64,000 nt of DNA from Paenibacillus amylolyticus (GCF_029689945.1 NZ_CP121451.1:1116001-1180000), one strand, 5' to 3'. Numbered from the stretch's first letter, positions 39,405 to 49,374 are shown. The notes: generated by a model from the sequence alone, not told the origin. Program-made: numbers and translations.

Positions 39405-39452
39405 AAGTGGATTGGCAGCTACTGCCCTGAACTTATACAATTTTTTCTCTGT

Positions 39453-39480
39453 GGCCGGGGGTTAACCCTCGGCCCTTTGT
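39453..39480 (+). terminator. terminator of the ara operon
   Basis: GGCCGGGGG/CCCTCGGCC stem closing on TTAA (one mismatch), then CTTTGTTTGTT. Confidence 0.75.
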
Positions 39481-39570
39481 TTGTTATGCTGAGAAGCATG
39501 ATAATGAGCTGAACATGTGTTTAATTTTCCATCGAAAAGGGATAAGAAATGAAGGAGGTAAGGAAAGGAT

Positions 39571-40452
39571 ATGTACACAAAAGAAAGCTTGATGCAGCAA
39601 CTGGAGCAGCTTGGTTTGGATCGCCAAGGTACGTTGCTTATGCACTCTTCAATGAAGAGTTTGGGCGAGGTTGAAGGTGGAGCAGATACGGTGTTGGATG
39701 CCGTTAGCGATTACATGGAAGACGGATTGTTGGTGCTTCCCACTCATACGTGGTCTACCATTAATGCGGATAACCCAATGTTCCACGTGGAAAATTCTGT
39801 ATGCTGCGTAGGCATTCTGCCTGAGCTTTTCCGTAAACGTCCGGGCGTGGTTCGTTCGTGGCATCCTACACACTCGGTAGCAGCACTGGGAAGGGACGCA
39901 GAGGTATTTACGAAGGATGATCATCTCTTCGATACACCGTGTGCGAGAGGCTCAGCATGGGGGAAACTGCTCGATCGGAAAGCGACAATCTTGTTAGTAG
40001 GCGTTGACTTGAAGCGGAATACATTTATCCATGGCGTCGAAGAGTGGGTGGACATCCCTGGCAGAATGACGGACGAGCATGAGATGCTGTATACGGTTTT
40101 ACCGGATGGAAGCCAGATTTCAGTACAGTCCCGCAGACATAGTGGGTTGCCGTGGTCGGAGCATTTCTGGAAAGTAGACGAGGTATTGGTTCGCGAAGGT
40201 GCGATGCGTAAAGGAAAACTCGGGGATGCAGTCGTAAGAGTGTGTGATGCGGCTAAGACGTCAGAGGTAATTACGGAGTTGCTGATGGATAATCCGGACT
40301 TGTTCTCGGACAACGAACCCTTTGATTCCCATAAATATGAAGCTGATATGGTCGGAATGAGCCATGAAGCATATCTCAGAAACGAGGCACGTTACAAGCA
40401 ACAATTGGAGCTGTTGATCGCTGATAAGCAGGTCGTTGAAGGCGAACGTTGA
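39571..40452 (+). CDS. AAC(3)-family aminoglycoside N-acetyltransferase-like protein
   Basis: GNAT-unrelated AAC(3) fold enzyme using acetyl-CoA, 293 aa. LLMHSSMKSLGEVEGGADTVL at the start, WHPTHSVAALG (~110) and TPCARGSAWGKLLD (~128) are family motifs; GVDLKRNTFIHGVEEW contains the expected His region. Chromosomal members such as YokD need not confer antibiotic resistance, so the natural substrate is open. AAGGAGG precedes the ATG. It stands alone between terminators. Confidence 0.85.
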   Translation: MYTKESLMQQLEQLGLDRQGTLLMHSSMKSLGEVEGGADTVLDAVSDYMEDGLLVLPTHTWSTINADNPMFHVENSVCCVGILPELFRKRPGVVRSWHPTHSVAALGRDAEVFTKDDHLFDTPCARGSAWGKLLDRKATILLVGVDLKRNTFIHGVEEWVDIPGRMTDEHEMLYTVLPDGSQISVQSRRHSGLPWSEHFWKVDEVLVREGAMRKGKLGDAVVRVCDAAKTSEVITELLMDNPDLFSDNEPFDSHKYEADMVGMSHEAYLRNEARYKQQLELLIADKQVVEGER

Positions 40453-40583
40453 CTTGATCATGAGCAAGTCATAGCCAATATACGAGAAGAGTAGATGTTC
40501 CTGATCAGAAGGTTAAGTACCACTGCCGGAGAGATAAACTCTGCCAATGATATGGGTCATTTGAATTAAACCAATTGCTGGCT

Positions 40584-40615
40584 GGCCGCTCCGTTGGATA
40601 TGGGCGGTTTTTTTG
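40584..40615 (+). terminator. terminator after the acetyltransferase
   Basis: CCGCTCC/GGGCGG stem followed by seven T. The remaining 40616-40853 has no gene and should hold the promoter of the cyclase. Confidence 0.65.
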
Positions 40616-40853
40616 TGGAACAGTCAGATTCCTTCACAAAAACGCAAAATAGATCAGCATTTCGATCAGAGGTTGGTCAGACTTCCAGTGTATGGGCTAC
40701 TCACCCTTAGGGCGGTGTGATAAGATATGGGTAAATTAACCAATAAAATTGCGTAGCGGTATAGTATAGGTGTTTATTGAAGTTTTATATAAGTATCACA
40801 TAGAATCATGAACAACCACGTTGTCATTGTAGCATCTAAGAAGGAGAAGATTC

Positions 40854-42548
40854 GTGAACCCATTAGTATGGTATGATCTCTTTTTATTTGTCCTATTGTT
40901 CGGTGTAGGTGTATATGTGTTTACTACGGTTAGAATTACGAATTTACATAAGGTGTACTTTTTGTTTCATGGGTTGATGATGCTCTGGCCTTTCTGTCAA
41001 TTTGCGAGTACGCTCACGGATGATTCTGGCTTGCAGTTGTTCTATGTTACGTTGTCTTTCGTCGCCGTCTCCCTGCTTGGGAGTGGGTGGCTTCTACTGA
41101 CGATCTTTATTACCGGTTACGCGGAGCGGTTGAGTGCCAAAGGAACGTTCCTGCTATTTCTCCCTGCGGTGATTGGGGCTATAGGTGTGGTCGCCAATCC
41201 ATGGAACGAGTTCGTCATTCCCCTGGAGGGCGGGTACATCGAGCGGGCTTACGGCCCTTGGTTCTGGGTTGTGATGGTTATTCTGGTGAGCTATTTCTTG
41301 GTGTCCCTCGTCGTCCTGTTCCGGGCGGTGTATTCATCGCAGACGTCTGCCATGATCAAAAGACAGGTGAGAATCACCCTGTGGGGCATCCTGGTCTTGG
41401 CTGTCTTTGCAACAATTGATGCGATCCTGAATGTGGTTCTAGCCCGCTGGTTGCCAATCATTCCTGGCATGACTTCGCTGGGGATCTTTCTGTCGGACCT
41501 GTTCTTCGTCTATGTGATCAAAAGATACAATGTGTTCGATCTGGTCTCCATCGCGCATGAGGACGTAATCAATACGATTCCATATGGCATCCTGGTACTG
41601 GATGAGAATGAAGTCATTGTTGAAGCGAACAAAGCCTCACGATCCTTTATGGATCTACATGTAGGGGATTCTTTTGATATGGAGGTATTTCTGGAGTCTG
41701 TTCAAGTTGTGGGCAGCTGTTGGGAGTTCGTGAATCATTATAAGAAAAAAGAAAATACCCTCTCTCAGGTTGAAGTGATCGTGGAGCGGGACAACAATAT
41801 CCGGCACTATATCCTGCAATCGTCTCCGATTGTGGATTCGGCTCTTGTGCCGATCGGTCATATCCTTACGTTCCAAGATGTCTCACAGGAGCGCTTCTAT
41901 GTAAAAGAGATGAATCGCCAGAACGAGACGCTTCAGGAGCGTAATCAGGCGCTAGACTTGATCCGTCAGGAGTTATCCGAGGCCAATCGCAAACTGGAGG
42001 AACTCGCGCTGACGGACAGTTTAACCAACTGTTACAACCGCCGTTATCTGACCCAACACCTGAATCATGAGGTCATTACCAATATTCAATACAAAACGCC
42101 ATTTTCACTCCTCCTGCTCGATATCGACTACTTCAAAGCGATCAATGATCGCTACGGACATGTCATCGGGGACGAAGTGCTCGTCCGCACAGCGGAGGCT
42201 GTTAAACAATCCATTCGCAGTACGGATATTCTGACGCGTTATGGCGGGGAAGAGTTCATGATCTACCTTCCGCACACGGAGCATGATCTGGCGAACCAGA
42301 TCGCGGAGCGCGTGAGAACCGCTGTGGAGTCCAACCGCATTATGGTGGATCACGAGATTATGCAGGTATCCATTACGATTAGTATTGGGATTCTATCCTT
42401 TGAGGACTTTGAGGTTGTGCATGTGCCGGACAATCCGGAGGGGTATTTGACTCAACTGTTTGCAGCGGTGGATAAGGCCTTGTATCAGGCAAAGCAGAAT
42501 GGGCGTAATCGGGTGGAGTTTGGGGTGTTTGGGCGGGGAGTTATTTGA
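40854..42548 (+). CDS. membrane diguanylate cyclase (7TM-PAS-GGDEF)
   Basis: Makes c-di-GMP from two GTP. It is 564 aa: seven N-terminal helices (~1-225) like the histidine-kinase N-terminal 7TM sensor, a PAS domain (~235-345; PYGILVLDENEVIVEANKASR), a short coiled coil and a GGDEF domain (~380-560). The active site is RYGGEEF. RSTD five residues before it is the RxxD inhibitory site, so product feedback is expected. DIDYFKAINDRYGH binds metal. It is the only c-di-GMP enzyme in the window and may feed the PilZ synthase at 22.6 kb. Confidence 0.93.
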   Translation: MNPLVWYDLFLFVLLFGVGVYVFTTVRITNLHKVYFLFHGLMMLWPFCQFASTLTDDSGLQLFYVTLSFVAVSLLGSGWLLLTIFITGYAERLSAKGTFLLFLPAVIGAIGVVANPWNEFVIPLEGGYIERAYGPWFWVVMVILVSYFLVSLVVLFRAVYSSQTSAMIKRQVRITLWGILVLAVFATIDAILNVVLARWLPIIPGMTSLGIFLSDLFFVYVIKRYNVFDLVSIAHEDVINTIPYGILVLDENEVIVEANKASRSFMDLHVGDSFDMEVFLESVQVVGSCWEFVNHYKKKENTLSQVEVIVERDNNIRHYILQSSPIVDSALVPIGHILTFQDVSQERFYVKEMNRQNETLQERNQALDLIRQELSEANRKLEELALTDSLTNCYNRRYLTQHLNHEVITNIQYKTPFSLLLLDIDYFKAINDRYGHVIGDEVLVRTAEAVKQSIRSTDILTRYGGEEFMIYLPHTEHDLANQIAERVRTAVESNRIMVDHEIMQVSITISIGILSFEDFEVVHVPDNPEGYLTQLFAAVDKALYQAKQNGRNRVEFGVFGRGVI

Positions 42549-42617
42549 GGGAAATAGGTTGACGAATATTGAGGAGGAGCAGAAAGAAGATATCTAGATA
42601 TACGCAAACAAAATACA

Positions 42618-42667
42618 AATGAATTATCTATCTTGAAAGGTTTGTCTAACAAGATAGATAATTCATT
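42618..42667. repeat. 18-bp perfect inverted repeat at the border of the AT-rich island
   Basis: AATGAATTATCTATCTTG, a 14-base loop and its exact complement. There is no strong T-run on either side. It lies between the cyclase and the protease gene, where base composition drops. Confidence 0.7.
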
Positions 42668-42703
42668 CAGAATCTTTTCTTAGCATCCTAGATGGTGATC
42701 TTT

Positions 42704-45294
42704 TTATTGGATTCTTGTTCTTATTGCTGCTGCGCGAACTCTATCCCGTACTTCGTTATAAATAGAAATATTAGTGCCTTCAGCAACTTCGAGTGTTACA
42801 GCAATGGTGTATGATATTTCATTTCTTGTACTCAGTCCTGTAGCATCTTGCTTACAATTAACTTTAATCGTTAATACATCACCGTCTATAAATGCTGCAG
42901 CTCGTTCTCCTTCAAAAATTTCGTGCTGTACTGTTCCTCTTTGTACAGCTTTTGCATCTGCTTCAAACCTATTTAATTGTAGTAATTCATGTTCAGAATC
43001 GAACCAAAGATGGGCTTGTCTATATTTTTGATTAGTATTACTTATTGGACTGAACCAGCTTAACGTAACAGTTAATCTCCTTTATCCACTCTTCTACTAA
43101 GAGAAGGAGGTAAAGGTATTTCAAATAATTGCCCATTTTCCTTTTTTATTTTACTATACCCTAAGAGTGTAACTTTTTGGTCAGATGCATTTAATATCTT
43201 ATACTGATTAACAAAACCATAACCTACATACCGTGGTAATTTTTTATCTCTGAATTTTGTTTCTCTAGGTAGTTGTAAAATATTTTTGTAAAATTGATAC
43301 GCATTATTCCATTGAGCTCCATGAACTAGCAATGTCTTAATAAATAATGCTCCAAATTCAGTTAAAATCTCTTCTTTATCAGGTAAGCTACTTAATAGAT
43401 CTTCTAGTACTTCATATATCTCACCAGCAAATCTCGTAGCTAAAGCCGTAGCATTACTAGTACCGCGTGTATATATAACTTCGTTCGTATTACCTGAATC
43501 ACCAGGGTATGCCACTTTATGTCCTGGTGCAAGAGATGAACTATTAACATCCAATAGGGCAAATCCATTACTTCCTAGGATATTTTCTGTAAAAAGTTGT
43601 TTGCCGCCAGATAGCAATATATCAGGCTTAATAGAATTTCTAAATCCTAGACCAACACGACTATAAGGACTCATCACTTCTTCACTACTAAAAACATCAA
43701 TTCTGGTTCCCATATTTTTTATTATAGAGCTATCTTTGTGACTAGCGCCTATACATAATGAATTAATAGATTCGGAAGGGGATAATATTCTTCTTTCTAT
43801 TACATTTTCGGCAATAGATTTCACAACTTTTTCAGCAATTATAGGATCGTTTTTAATGCCCGAAAATTCGTCTCTAGGAACGTCTAACAATATAGATTTA
43901 GGATAATTCCCAGCACTAATCAAAAATAACACTTTATACTTTACAGATAAATAATCTATTAACTTTGCCCATGGACTTAATTGAAGGTCAAAAGGCCTTG
44001 CGGGGTCACCAATTGATAAGTTTATTATTTTAATATTTGGCGCAGATGCAACTTCTTCACCATCGCCTTCAAATAATCTTTTAACTGCTCTATGTATAAG
44101 GTCGACTGGAAGTAGATTATCTGGGATATGTTCTGAATTGTTCATAAAATCATTAGGGTTAGGTTTTAAGATAGGCCGAACATAAATTTTTCTATTTAAA
44201 GGCAATGTTTGCGAGTCTAATTCTCCATGTATTATTAAAGACGCCATAGTTGTACCGTGAAATCTCTTACTAGCTTCATAATTTATCTCAAACTCATCTG
44301 GATCATCTATAATTATCCGATCTCTCAGCAGAGTGTGATTTTGTAAAGGTAATCCATCAAATAAAGCTATTACTGGAGGTTTTTCTGATAAAACTGAATT
44401 TTCAGATGATGTAGGTGCTTCTTCAACTATAAGTTCTGATGGTGCTATTACTGCTGACTGACCAACTGGTCGAAAGTACATTATAGAATCAGCTTTTATT
44501 AATTGAACATTTGAATCATTATTTAAACTTTGAAAGATAGTAATTGGTGCTTCTACTAGCAAAGCATGATAGGATATCTCCTCTATAATACTTTCAGCTA
44601 AGACTTCTCCATTTGCCTCTTTTATTAACTGTTTGATTTGAGTAGATGCTTCTATTCTTTTGCCGTTATTTTTCCTATACCATAATTCAATTTCAAATCT
44701 TATTAGAGTCTGGCCAAACTCAATCTTCTCTTCTAAAGCTTCCTTTAAACCTGTGTTATAAAAGCGGTCTTGTATTGACCATAATCTAAGATCTTTAAGT
44801 TGAGCAAATAAATCCCTCCATTTAGTTGTGCCGCGTTCAAAGCTTTCTTGATTTCGATATTTTTCCCATAGACTCTTTAGCTCGCTCATTGCAGTTTGAT
44901 TAGACATTACAAGAAATAAGCGAGCTCCTAATTTTTTATCAACAATTTCGTCGTCTTGTGATGACATATAGAAATCTTCATCAGGATCAATAAACTCATC
45001 TATTTCAGCTAACCACTCTAAGCCATTGATATCTTTTACTGCATTTGTGAAGTTTTCTATACTTCCTACAGTCTCGAAGACTACTGCATATTCTGGAGTA
45101 ACTCCCACTGTATTAGGTGTAACTGTACCTCGGTGATTAGCAAAAGCATCCTCAAGTTGTCTCAATTTAGGCAGTACACGACCTATTTGGTTAGCATGAT
45201 CAGGGTATCTTATGTTTCCTCCTCTTCCTGGTGGTTTTTTTGATCTGTCAACTTCAACTGGTTTTGGGAATATTAACATTGGTTTATCATTCAC
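42704..45294 (-). CDS. subtilisin-like S8 serine protease, IetS-like (frameshifted near C-terminus)
   Basis: Predicted cytoplasmic protease, ~863 aa, partner of the AAA-ATPase gene upstream. The catalytic triad is visible: Asp in VIALFDGLPLQ (~315), His in RFHGTTMASLI (~350) and Ser in RGTSNATALATRFAG (~620), with SAGNYP giving the oxyanion Asn. The frame stops at 43072 after RRVDKGD. One more A near 43076-43080 continues it as LTVTLSWFSPIS, a conserved tail of this protease group, to a stop at 42704. The ~300-residue N-terminal region has no known domain. No signal peptide. In IetAS the protease is the toxic effector. It overlaps the ATPase gene by 8 bases. Confidence 0.82.
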
Positions 45295-46282
45295 CTTTTT
45301 CAGCCCCTGACTCTATATTGGAATATTGGAATTTTATACTTTCTAGTGATTTTCTTACGATGCTTTTTATATCGGAATTTGGAATTGACATAATATACTT
45401 CCTCTTTATATCTAGTCCAAATTCATTTAACTCCGAGTAACTTAACCCCTCTAAGCTCTTTAATAAGGTGTTTTTAGAATGTCCAAGATTAAATTTGTTC
45501 TCACTTTTGTACCTTTCTATCCACTGCTCAATTTGGTTTTTTGTAGGAAGTTTAATGTCCAGCTTTAATTGAAACCGTCTCCATACTGCTCTGTCTAAAA
45601 GTTCTGGATGATTTGTTGCTGTTACTACAACTACATGACTAGGGAGATTATCAATTTGTAGTAGTAATGAGCTTACCACTCGTTTAATCTCTCCCGTTTC
45701 TTGAGAATCCCCTCGCTCTTTACCTACTGTATCGAACTCATCGAAAAAAAGAACACATCGTTTAGTTTTAGCGAAATTAAAGAGTTCGTTTAACTTATTT
45801 GCTGTCTCTCCTAAGTAACTATCTACTAGGCCCTCATATCTTACAGTTATTAGAGGGACCATCAATTCGGTAGCTAGTGCTTCTGCAATGGATGTTTTCC
45901 CGTTTCCAGGAGGGCCTGCAAGCATTATTCTATTTCTTGGTTCTAAATTATAAGTTCTTAGTAGGTCGACTCTAAAATGTTCCTGAATCAAATCATGAAG
46001 GTTTTGTCTAACATTCTGATCTAGTATCAAAGAATCAAGCGTAAAAGTAGGAGTTTTTTCGTAATACAAATTCTGATTTCTGTGAAAATTCAAAGTATTT
46101 ATACTACCATCTAGTCTTTTTTTTGTATTTTTTTGTAGAGCTTTTTCAAGTCTATCTGCTAATATAGTATGGTTTTTACTTTTTTCATCTACAATTAAAG
46201 CCTCTACAGATGTTTTAAAGAGTTCTTCATTTCCTTGTATTCCTGATTCAACAAGTTTTATGATTAAATCTGACCTTGCCAA
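45287..46282 (-). CDS. AAA+ ATPase, IetA-like
   Basis: 331 aa. N-terminal helical region, then one AAA module: Walker A AGPPGNGKTSIAEAL (~120), Walker B CVLFFDEFDTVGKER, sensor-1 VVTATNHPELL and arginine-finger region DRAVWRRFQ. It starts at TTG 46282 with the strong AAGGAGGTGAG site. Coupling to an S8 protease gene by overlap matches the IetAS arrangement, where the ATPase controls the protease and the pair acts in plasmid stability or phage defence. Strong AT-bias relative to flanking genes suggests horizontal transfer. Confidence 0.85.
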   Translation of the reverse strand: MARSDLIIKLVESGIQGNEELFKTSVEALIVDEKSKNHTILADRLEKALQKNTKKRLDGSINTLNFHRNQNLYYEKTPTFTLDSLILDQNVRQNLHDLIQEHFRVDLLRTYNLEPRNRIMLAGPPGNGKTSIAEALATELMVPLITVRYEGLVDSYLGETANKLNELFNFAKTKRCVLFFDEFDTVGKERGDSQETGEIKRVVSSLLLQIDNLPSHVVVVTATNHPELLDRAVWRRFQLKLDIKLPTKNQIEQWIERYKSENKFNLGHSKNTLLKSLEGLSYSELNEFGLDIKRKYIMSIPNSDIKSIVRKSLESIKFQYSNIESGAEKGE

Positions 46283-46531
46283 ATTCTCACCTCCTTAGAT
46301 TTAATAAAGTTTGATTTAGACATTATTTTTAATGTTAGATAAGTATCATTATTTAAATATAGTCATCAAACGTAACAGATTGTGTACATTAAGTTTAATA
46401 CAGTTTCCCCTCTGGAACGCCCCCATATTCACTAACACTGTAAAGTGTCTGCTAATAGTAAATATGTCTTTTTATATTCAACAAGACACATGGTTTCCAA
46501 AAAGTTAGAAGTATGCACGATAATACTTTAT

Positions 46532-46554
46532 TCTAGCATATTAAAGCTGCTAGA
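46532..46554. other. hairpin in the gap between the ATPase and XRE genes
   Basis: TCTAGCA/TGCTAGA stem with a 9-base loop in a 345-base AT-rich gap (46283-46627). The gap has no supported gene and probably holds the promoter of the ATPase-protease pair. Confidence 0.4.
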
Positions 46555-46627
46555 TAGACTGGAAAATGGAACAGCAGATTGTTATTATCTCCAACTAAAG
46601 ATAATAAGTAATTTTCTTAATAAATCA

Positions 46628-46966
46628 CTATCTAAAAGCATCTCTAAATTCTTTTATGATGTTGTTCAAGTTCTGAACTTGTTTAGGATTTAAATCATTA
46701 ATTATCGATCTGTAGTTGTCTATAAATTGCAAGTTTAGCGAATCAGAATCATTATTGGAGTTATAGAATAAAGAATAACTAGGGACATTCAAACCAGTTA
46801 GAATCTTTTCCAAAGTATCAATGGAAAAATTCCTTTCGCCGCGTTCTACAGAACCAACATATGCATCATCCAGTCCTGAGAGTTCTGCAAGTTGCTGTTG
46901 TGTTAAACCCTTCGCCTTACGAATTGCTCTAATCCGTTCTCCTACCGAATTTCGTAATGTTGTCAT
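46628..46966 (-). CDS. XRE-family transcriptional regulator
   Basis: 112 aa starting MTTLRNSVGERIRAIRKA. A Cro/C1 HTH covers ~residues 5-62 (KGLTQQQLAELSGLDDAYVGSVERG), followed by a ~50-residue helical tail. AGGAGAGG favours the ATG at 46966. It is upstream of and in the same direction as the ATPase-protease pair, so likely controls it. Its start region overlaps a perfect palindrome (46976-46996) suited to autoregulation. Confidence 0.88.
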   Translation of the reverse strand: MTTLRNSVGERIRAIRKAKGLTQQQLAELSGLDDAYVGSVERGERNFSIDTLEKILTGLNVPSYSLFYNSNNDSDSLNLQFIDNYRSIINDLNPKQVQNLNNIIKEFRDAFR

Positions 46967-46975
46967 ATTAACCAC

Positions 46976-46996
46976 CTCTCCTAAAGGTTAGGAGAG
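46976..46996. promoter_or_regulatory. palindromic candidate operator at the XRE gene start
   Basis: CTCTCCTAA-AGG-TTAGGAGAG, two perfect 9-base arms, ends ~9 bases upstream of the XRE ATG. One arm contains the ribosome site, so either protein binding or RNA folding could control expression. Confidence 0.55.
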
Positions 46997-47186
46997 TATT
47001 GAAGTAATTAGCAGGGTTTTAAAGGCAGTAAAACATATTGAAAAAACTGCGATTAAGTACTATATTAGAATTATTGTACTACTTCTTTGTAGTTTCTAAA
47101 AGAAAATAAATAGGATACTTTATGCAAGGCATAAATGACTTGGTTTAATAGCCTAACGTAACCTATATAGAGGGAGGATCTTCTCT

Positions 47187-47990
47187 TTGCAAAAATCTAT
47201 CCTAAAGTCACTCAAACCGGACATCATTGTTGAAATGTTGGACATGGCTGTGGCTTTTGAAAATTGGAATAAGTTGATGGAGAGGGCGGACATGTTATAT
47301 CAATGTGTGCAGTCCATCCATGAAGAGAGGCAGGAGTATCGGTCAAAGGGAGTGCCTGCGCCACATATACACATCGAGCGGCCCTTGGTCTACTATTACG
47401 GGTTCAGTCACCTAATGCGGGGTATGGCTCACCAGAAGATGGGACAGGTAGATCAGGCGAGGGCATGTATCGATCTATATGCAGAACTGGGATGGATAGA
47501 GGATCTGGATGAGGTAGATATGCAGGTAGTACAGGAGTTCAGGCATAAGGCACGGGTGAATCGGTATGCTCTGGAGATTGAAGCCGGGCAGGTGCAACTG
47601 CTGGAGGAGTTTGTGAACTTTTTGCTTGAGCATCCGGAGGAATGGTTGGTGGGTCTGAAAGTGATTACGGAAGCGGCAGTGCGGCATAGATGGCAGATTG
47701 ATCGGGTTTTACATATGTTTGAGGATCAGATACAGGGCGATGTCAGAGAAATGGATTCTTCAAACAACGGTGATGTGTACCATTACGTTTATCAGCGAGC
47801 TTTGTACGAACAGTGGATGGGAAGACCACAGGGGGCCGTGGAGTTCATTTTAAAGGCAATCAGGTTAGCGCATAAGCTAGGGATGGATCGGTATGTTATA
47901 AGGTGCATAGCATTGTTGGAATCATTGCGGGAAGAGGCTACAGAGGAGCAGATTGGGCGGTATCGGGTGATGTTGGAGGAAGTGAAGTAA
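47187..47990 (+). CDS. TPR-like helical protein
   Basis: 267 aa, all-helical, with TPR-like pairs (YYYGFSHLMRGMAHQKMGQVDQARACIDLYAELG; length about 34; and YVYQRALYEQWMGRPQGAVEFILKAIRLAHKLG). No DNA-binding domain is seen, unlike most Rap/PlcR relatives. It starts at TTG 47187 after GGGAGGATC. Similar proteins are common in Paenibacillus as regulatory or adaptor factors; the role here is unknown. Confidence 0.6.
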   Translation: MQKSILKSLKPDIIVEMLDMAVAFENWNKLMERADMLYQCVQSIHEERQEYRSKGVPAPHIHIERPLVYYYGFSHLMRGMAHQKMGQVDQARACIDLYAELGWIEDLDEVDMQVVQEFRHKARVNRYALEIEAGQVQLLEEFVNFLLEHPEEWLVGLKVITEAAVRHRWQIDRVLHMFEDQIQGDVREMDSSNNGDVYHYVYQRALYEQWMGRPQGAVEFILKAIRLAHKLGMDRYVIRCIALLESLREEATEEQIGRYRVMLEEVK

Positions 47991-48176
47991 GAAAGGTATT
48001 TACTGAAACTGGTAGGATATGCCTTGAAGTGGGTATATGCATATAGGACCATAGCACCGATGAGGAGCACAGCTTGTGTTTTTAACTTGGTGAAATCAGG
48101 ATGTTAGCCGGATAGTTTACATATTACACTTCTGCTAACATAGGATAATCCTATTTCGAATGAGCGGAGAAACGTT

Positions 48177-49370
48177 ATGAGTACAATCAAAGTTACCCCT
48201 GAACAACTACATCACGTATCGAATCAGGTGGATCAAGCCAGACAACAGTTGGAGAATATTCGAAGTGATCTGACGAGACAGATCATGTTCGTTCAGGCGA
48301 TGTGGATGGGCGCGACGCAGGAGCGATTTTACTATGAGTTCGAGCAGTCACGACCTATACTGGATAAAGCGTTGGAGAGTATGGTCAATACATCGAAGGA
48401 ATTGAAGGATATCGCCACGCGATTCCAAGATGCAGATGCTCAGAAGGGAAGTCTGGGTGGTGCGTTTGGAGCAGTCGGTGCCGCAGCTATGATGACCAAA
48501 TCATCAGGTGATTCCGGTTCGGGTGACAAGGGCTATCGGATGGCTTATAACGCGATGCTTGGTAAAATGATGCCTGTGAACGAGAAAGGTGTTACGGATC
48601 AGGCTGCCCTTCAGGCTTATGAGAGGGATCAGGGACATCTGGATTTTAATCGTATGCAAGCTGTGAACGTTGAACCGCCTGGGGAAGATATTTTTGCGTT
48701 ACAGATCAAGGCATTTGAGATGGGGATTCATCCTACGACGGGCGAGCCTGTATCAGATAAGTATGCTCAGATGATGGTGACCTCTCTGAAGTTTAGTCAG
48801 ATATTCATGGCGATTCAAATGGTTCGCGGGAGTATGCCGGGCAGTAAAGGTCCGTTTCGATTGCCTGCTTCTAATCCTGCTGTGGTGAAGATTAAGCAGC
48901 ATATTGAGGCTGCTAAGGCTAAATCAGGTAAAAGCCATGTCGGAACTTCTAATGGAAAAAGTGAAACTAATAAGAAATTCTCTGATATGAATTCAGATGA
49001 ACAATTAGCTATTTCGAAAAGATATGCACAAACTGCTCCAATAGAGATTCCTGAAAGTGCGAATATGAAAGCTAAATCAATGAATGATGGTTACGAACAG
49101 ATAACATACAAATGGAATGATGGGACATATAAGTATGAGGTTAGGTGGCACACTAGGACATCTGGTGCTCCTATTGATCAAGGAAACACCTGGGTAATTC
49201 AAAGGACAATTCCAGGTAGTGGAGGTAGTAAGCCACAGTCTTTTTACAAGATTGGAGAGAACGAGTGGGTTGAGGGATACAAGTGGTATGATGCAATTGC
49301 TGCAAGAAAAACAGGTACTGCCACACCGGAACAAGTCCGGATTTTAGATCAAGGACATTGGAAGGAGTAA
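48177..49370 (+). CDS. WXG-type polymorphic toxin (type VII-secreted effector)
   Basis: 397 aa. Residues ~1-95 form a WXG100-like helical hairpin (the WMG turn is in VQAMWMGATQERF) for type VII secretion. A Gly/Ser linker follows, then a pre-toxin TG-like segment (FEMGIHPTTGEPVSD, ~180-230). The C-terminal toxin domain (~290-397) has YEVRWHTRTSGAPIDQGNTW and ends ATPEQVRILDQGHWKE. That tip resembles a conserved toxin domain with RWHTRT and GHW motifs, which I cannot name. The 3' third is clearly AT-richer than the 5' part, as expected for exchangeable tips. No type VII apparatus is in the window. Confidence 0.82.
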   Translation: MSTIKVTPEQLHHVSNQVDQARQQLENIRSDLTRQIMFVQAMWMGATQERFYYEFEQSRPILDKALESMVNTSKELKDIATRFQDADAQKGSLGGAFGAVGAAAMMTKSSGDSGSGDKGYRMAYNAMLGKMMPVNEKGVTDQAALQAYERDQGHLDFNRMQAVNVEPPGEDIFALQIKAFEMGIHPTTGEPVSDKYAQMMVTSLKFSQIFMAIQMVRGSMPGSKGPFRLPASNPAVVKIKQHIEAAKAKSGKSHVGTSNGKSETNKKFSDMNSDEQLAISKRYAQTAPIEIPESANMKAKSMNDGYEQITYKWNDGTYKYEVRWHTRTSGAPIDQGNTWVIQRTIPGSGGSKPQSFYKIGENEWVEGYKWYDAIAARKTGTATPEQVRILDQGHWKE

Positions 49371-49374
49371 TACG

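Noticed and set aside
38022..39440. 472-codon open frame antisense to araA
   Set aside because: It mirrors the araA reading frame exactly, lacks a ribosome site, and araA is unmistakable. High codon bias leaves the opposite strand open.
40616..40853. Possible c-di-GMP riboswitch ahead of the cyclase
   Set aside because: No GEMM-type core sequence is recognisable.
42774..43031. 85-codon plus-strand frame
   Set aside because: It is the reverse of the protease C-terminal tail, which reads well on the minus strand after correcting the frameshift.
46445..46693. 82-codon plus-strand frame
   Set aside because: Lies in an AT-rich gap and runs antisense into the XRE gene; no ribosome site.
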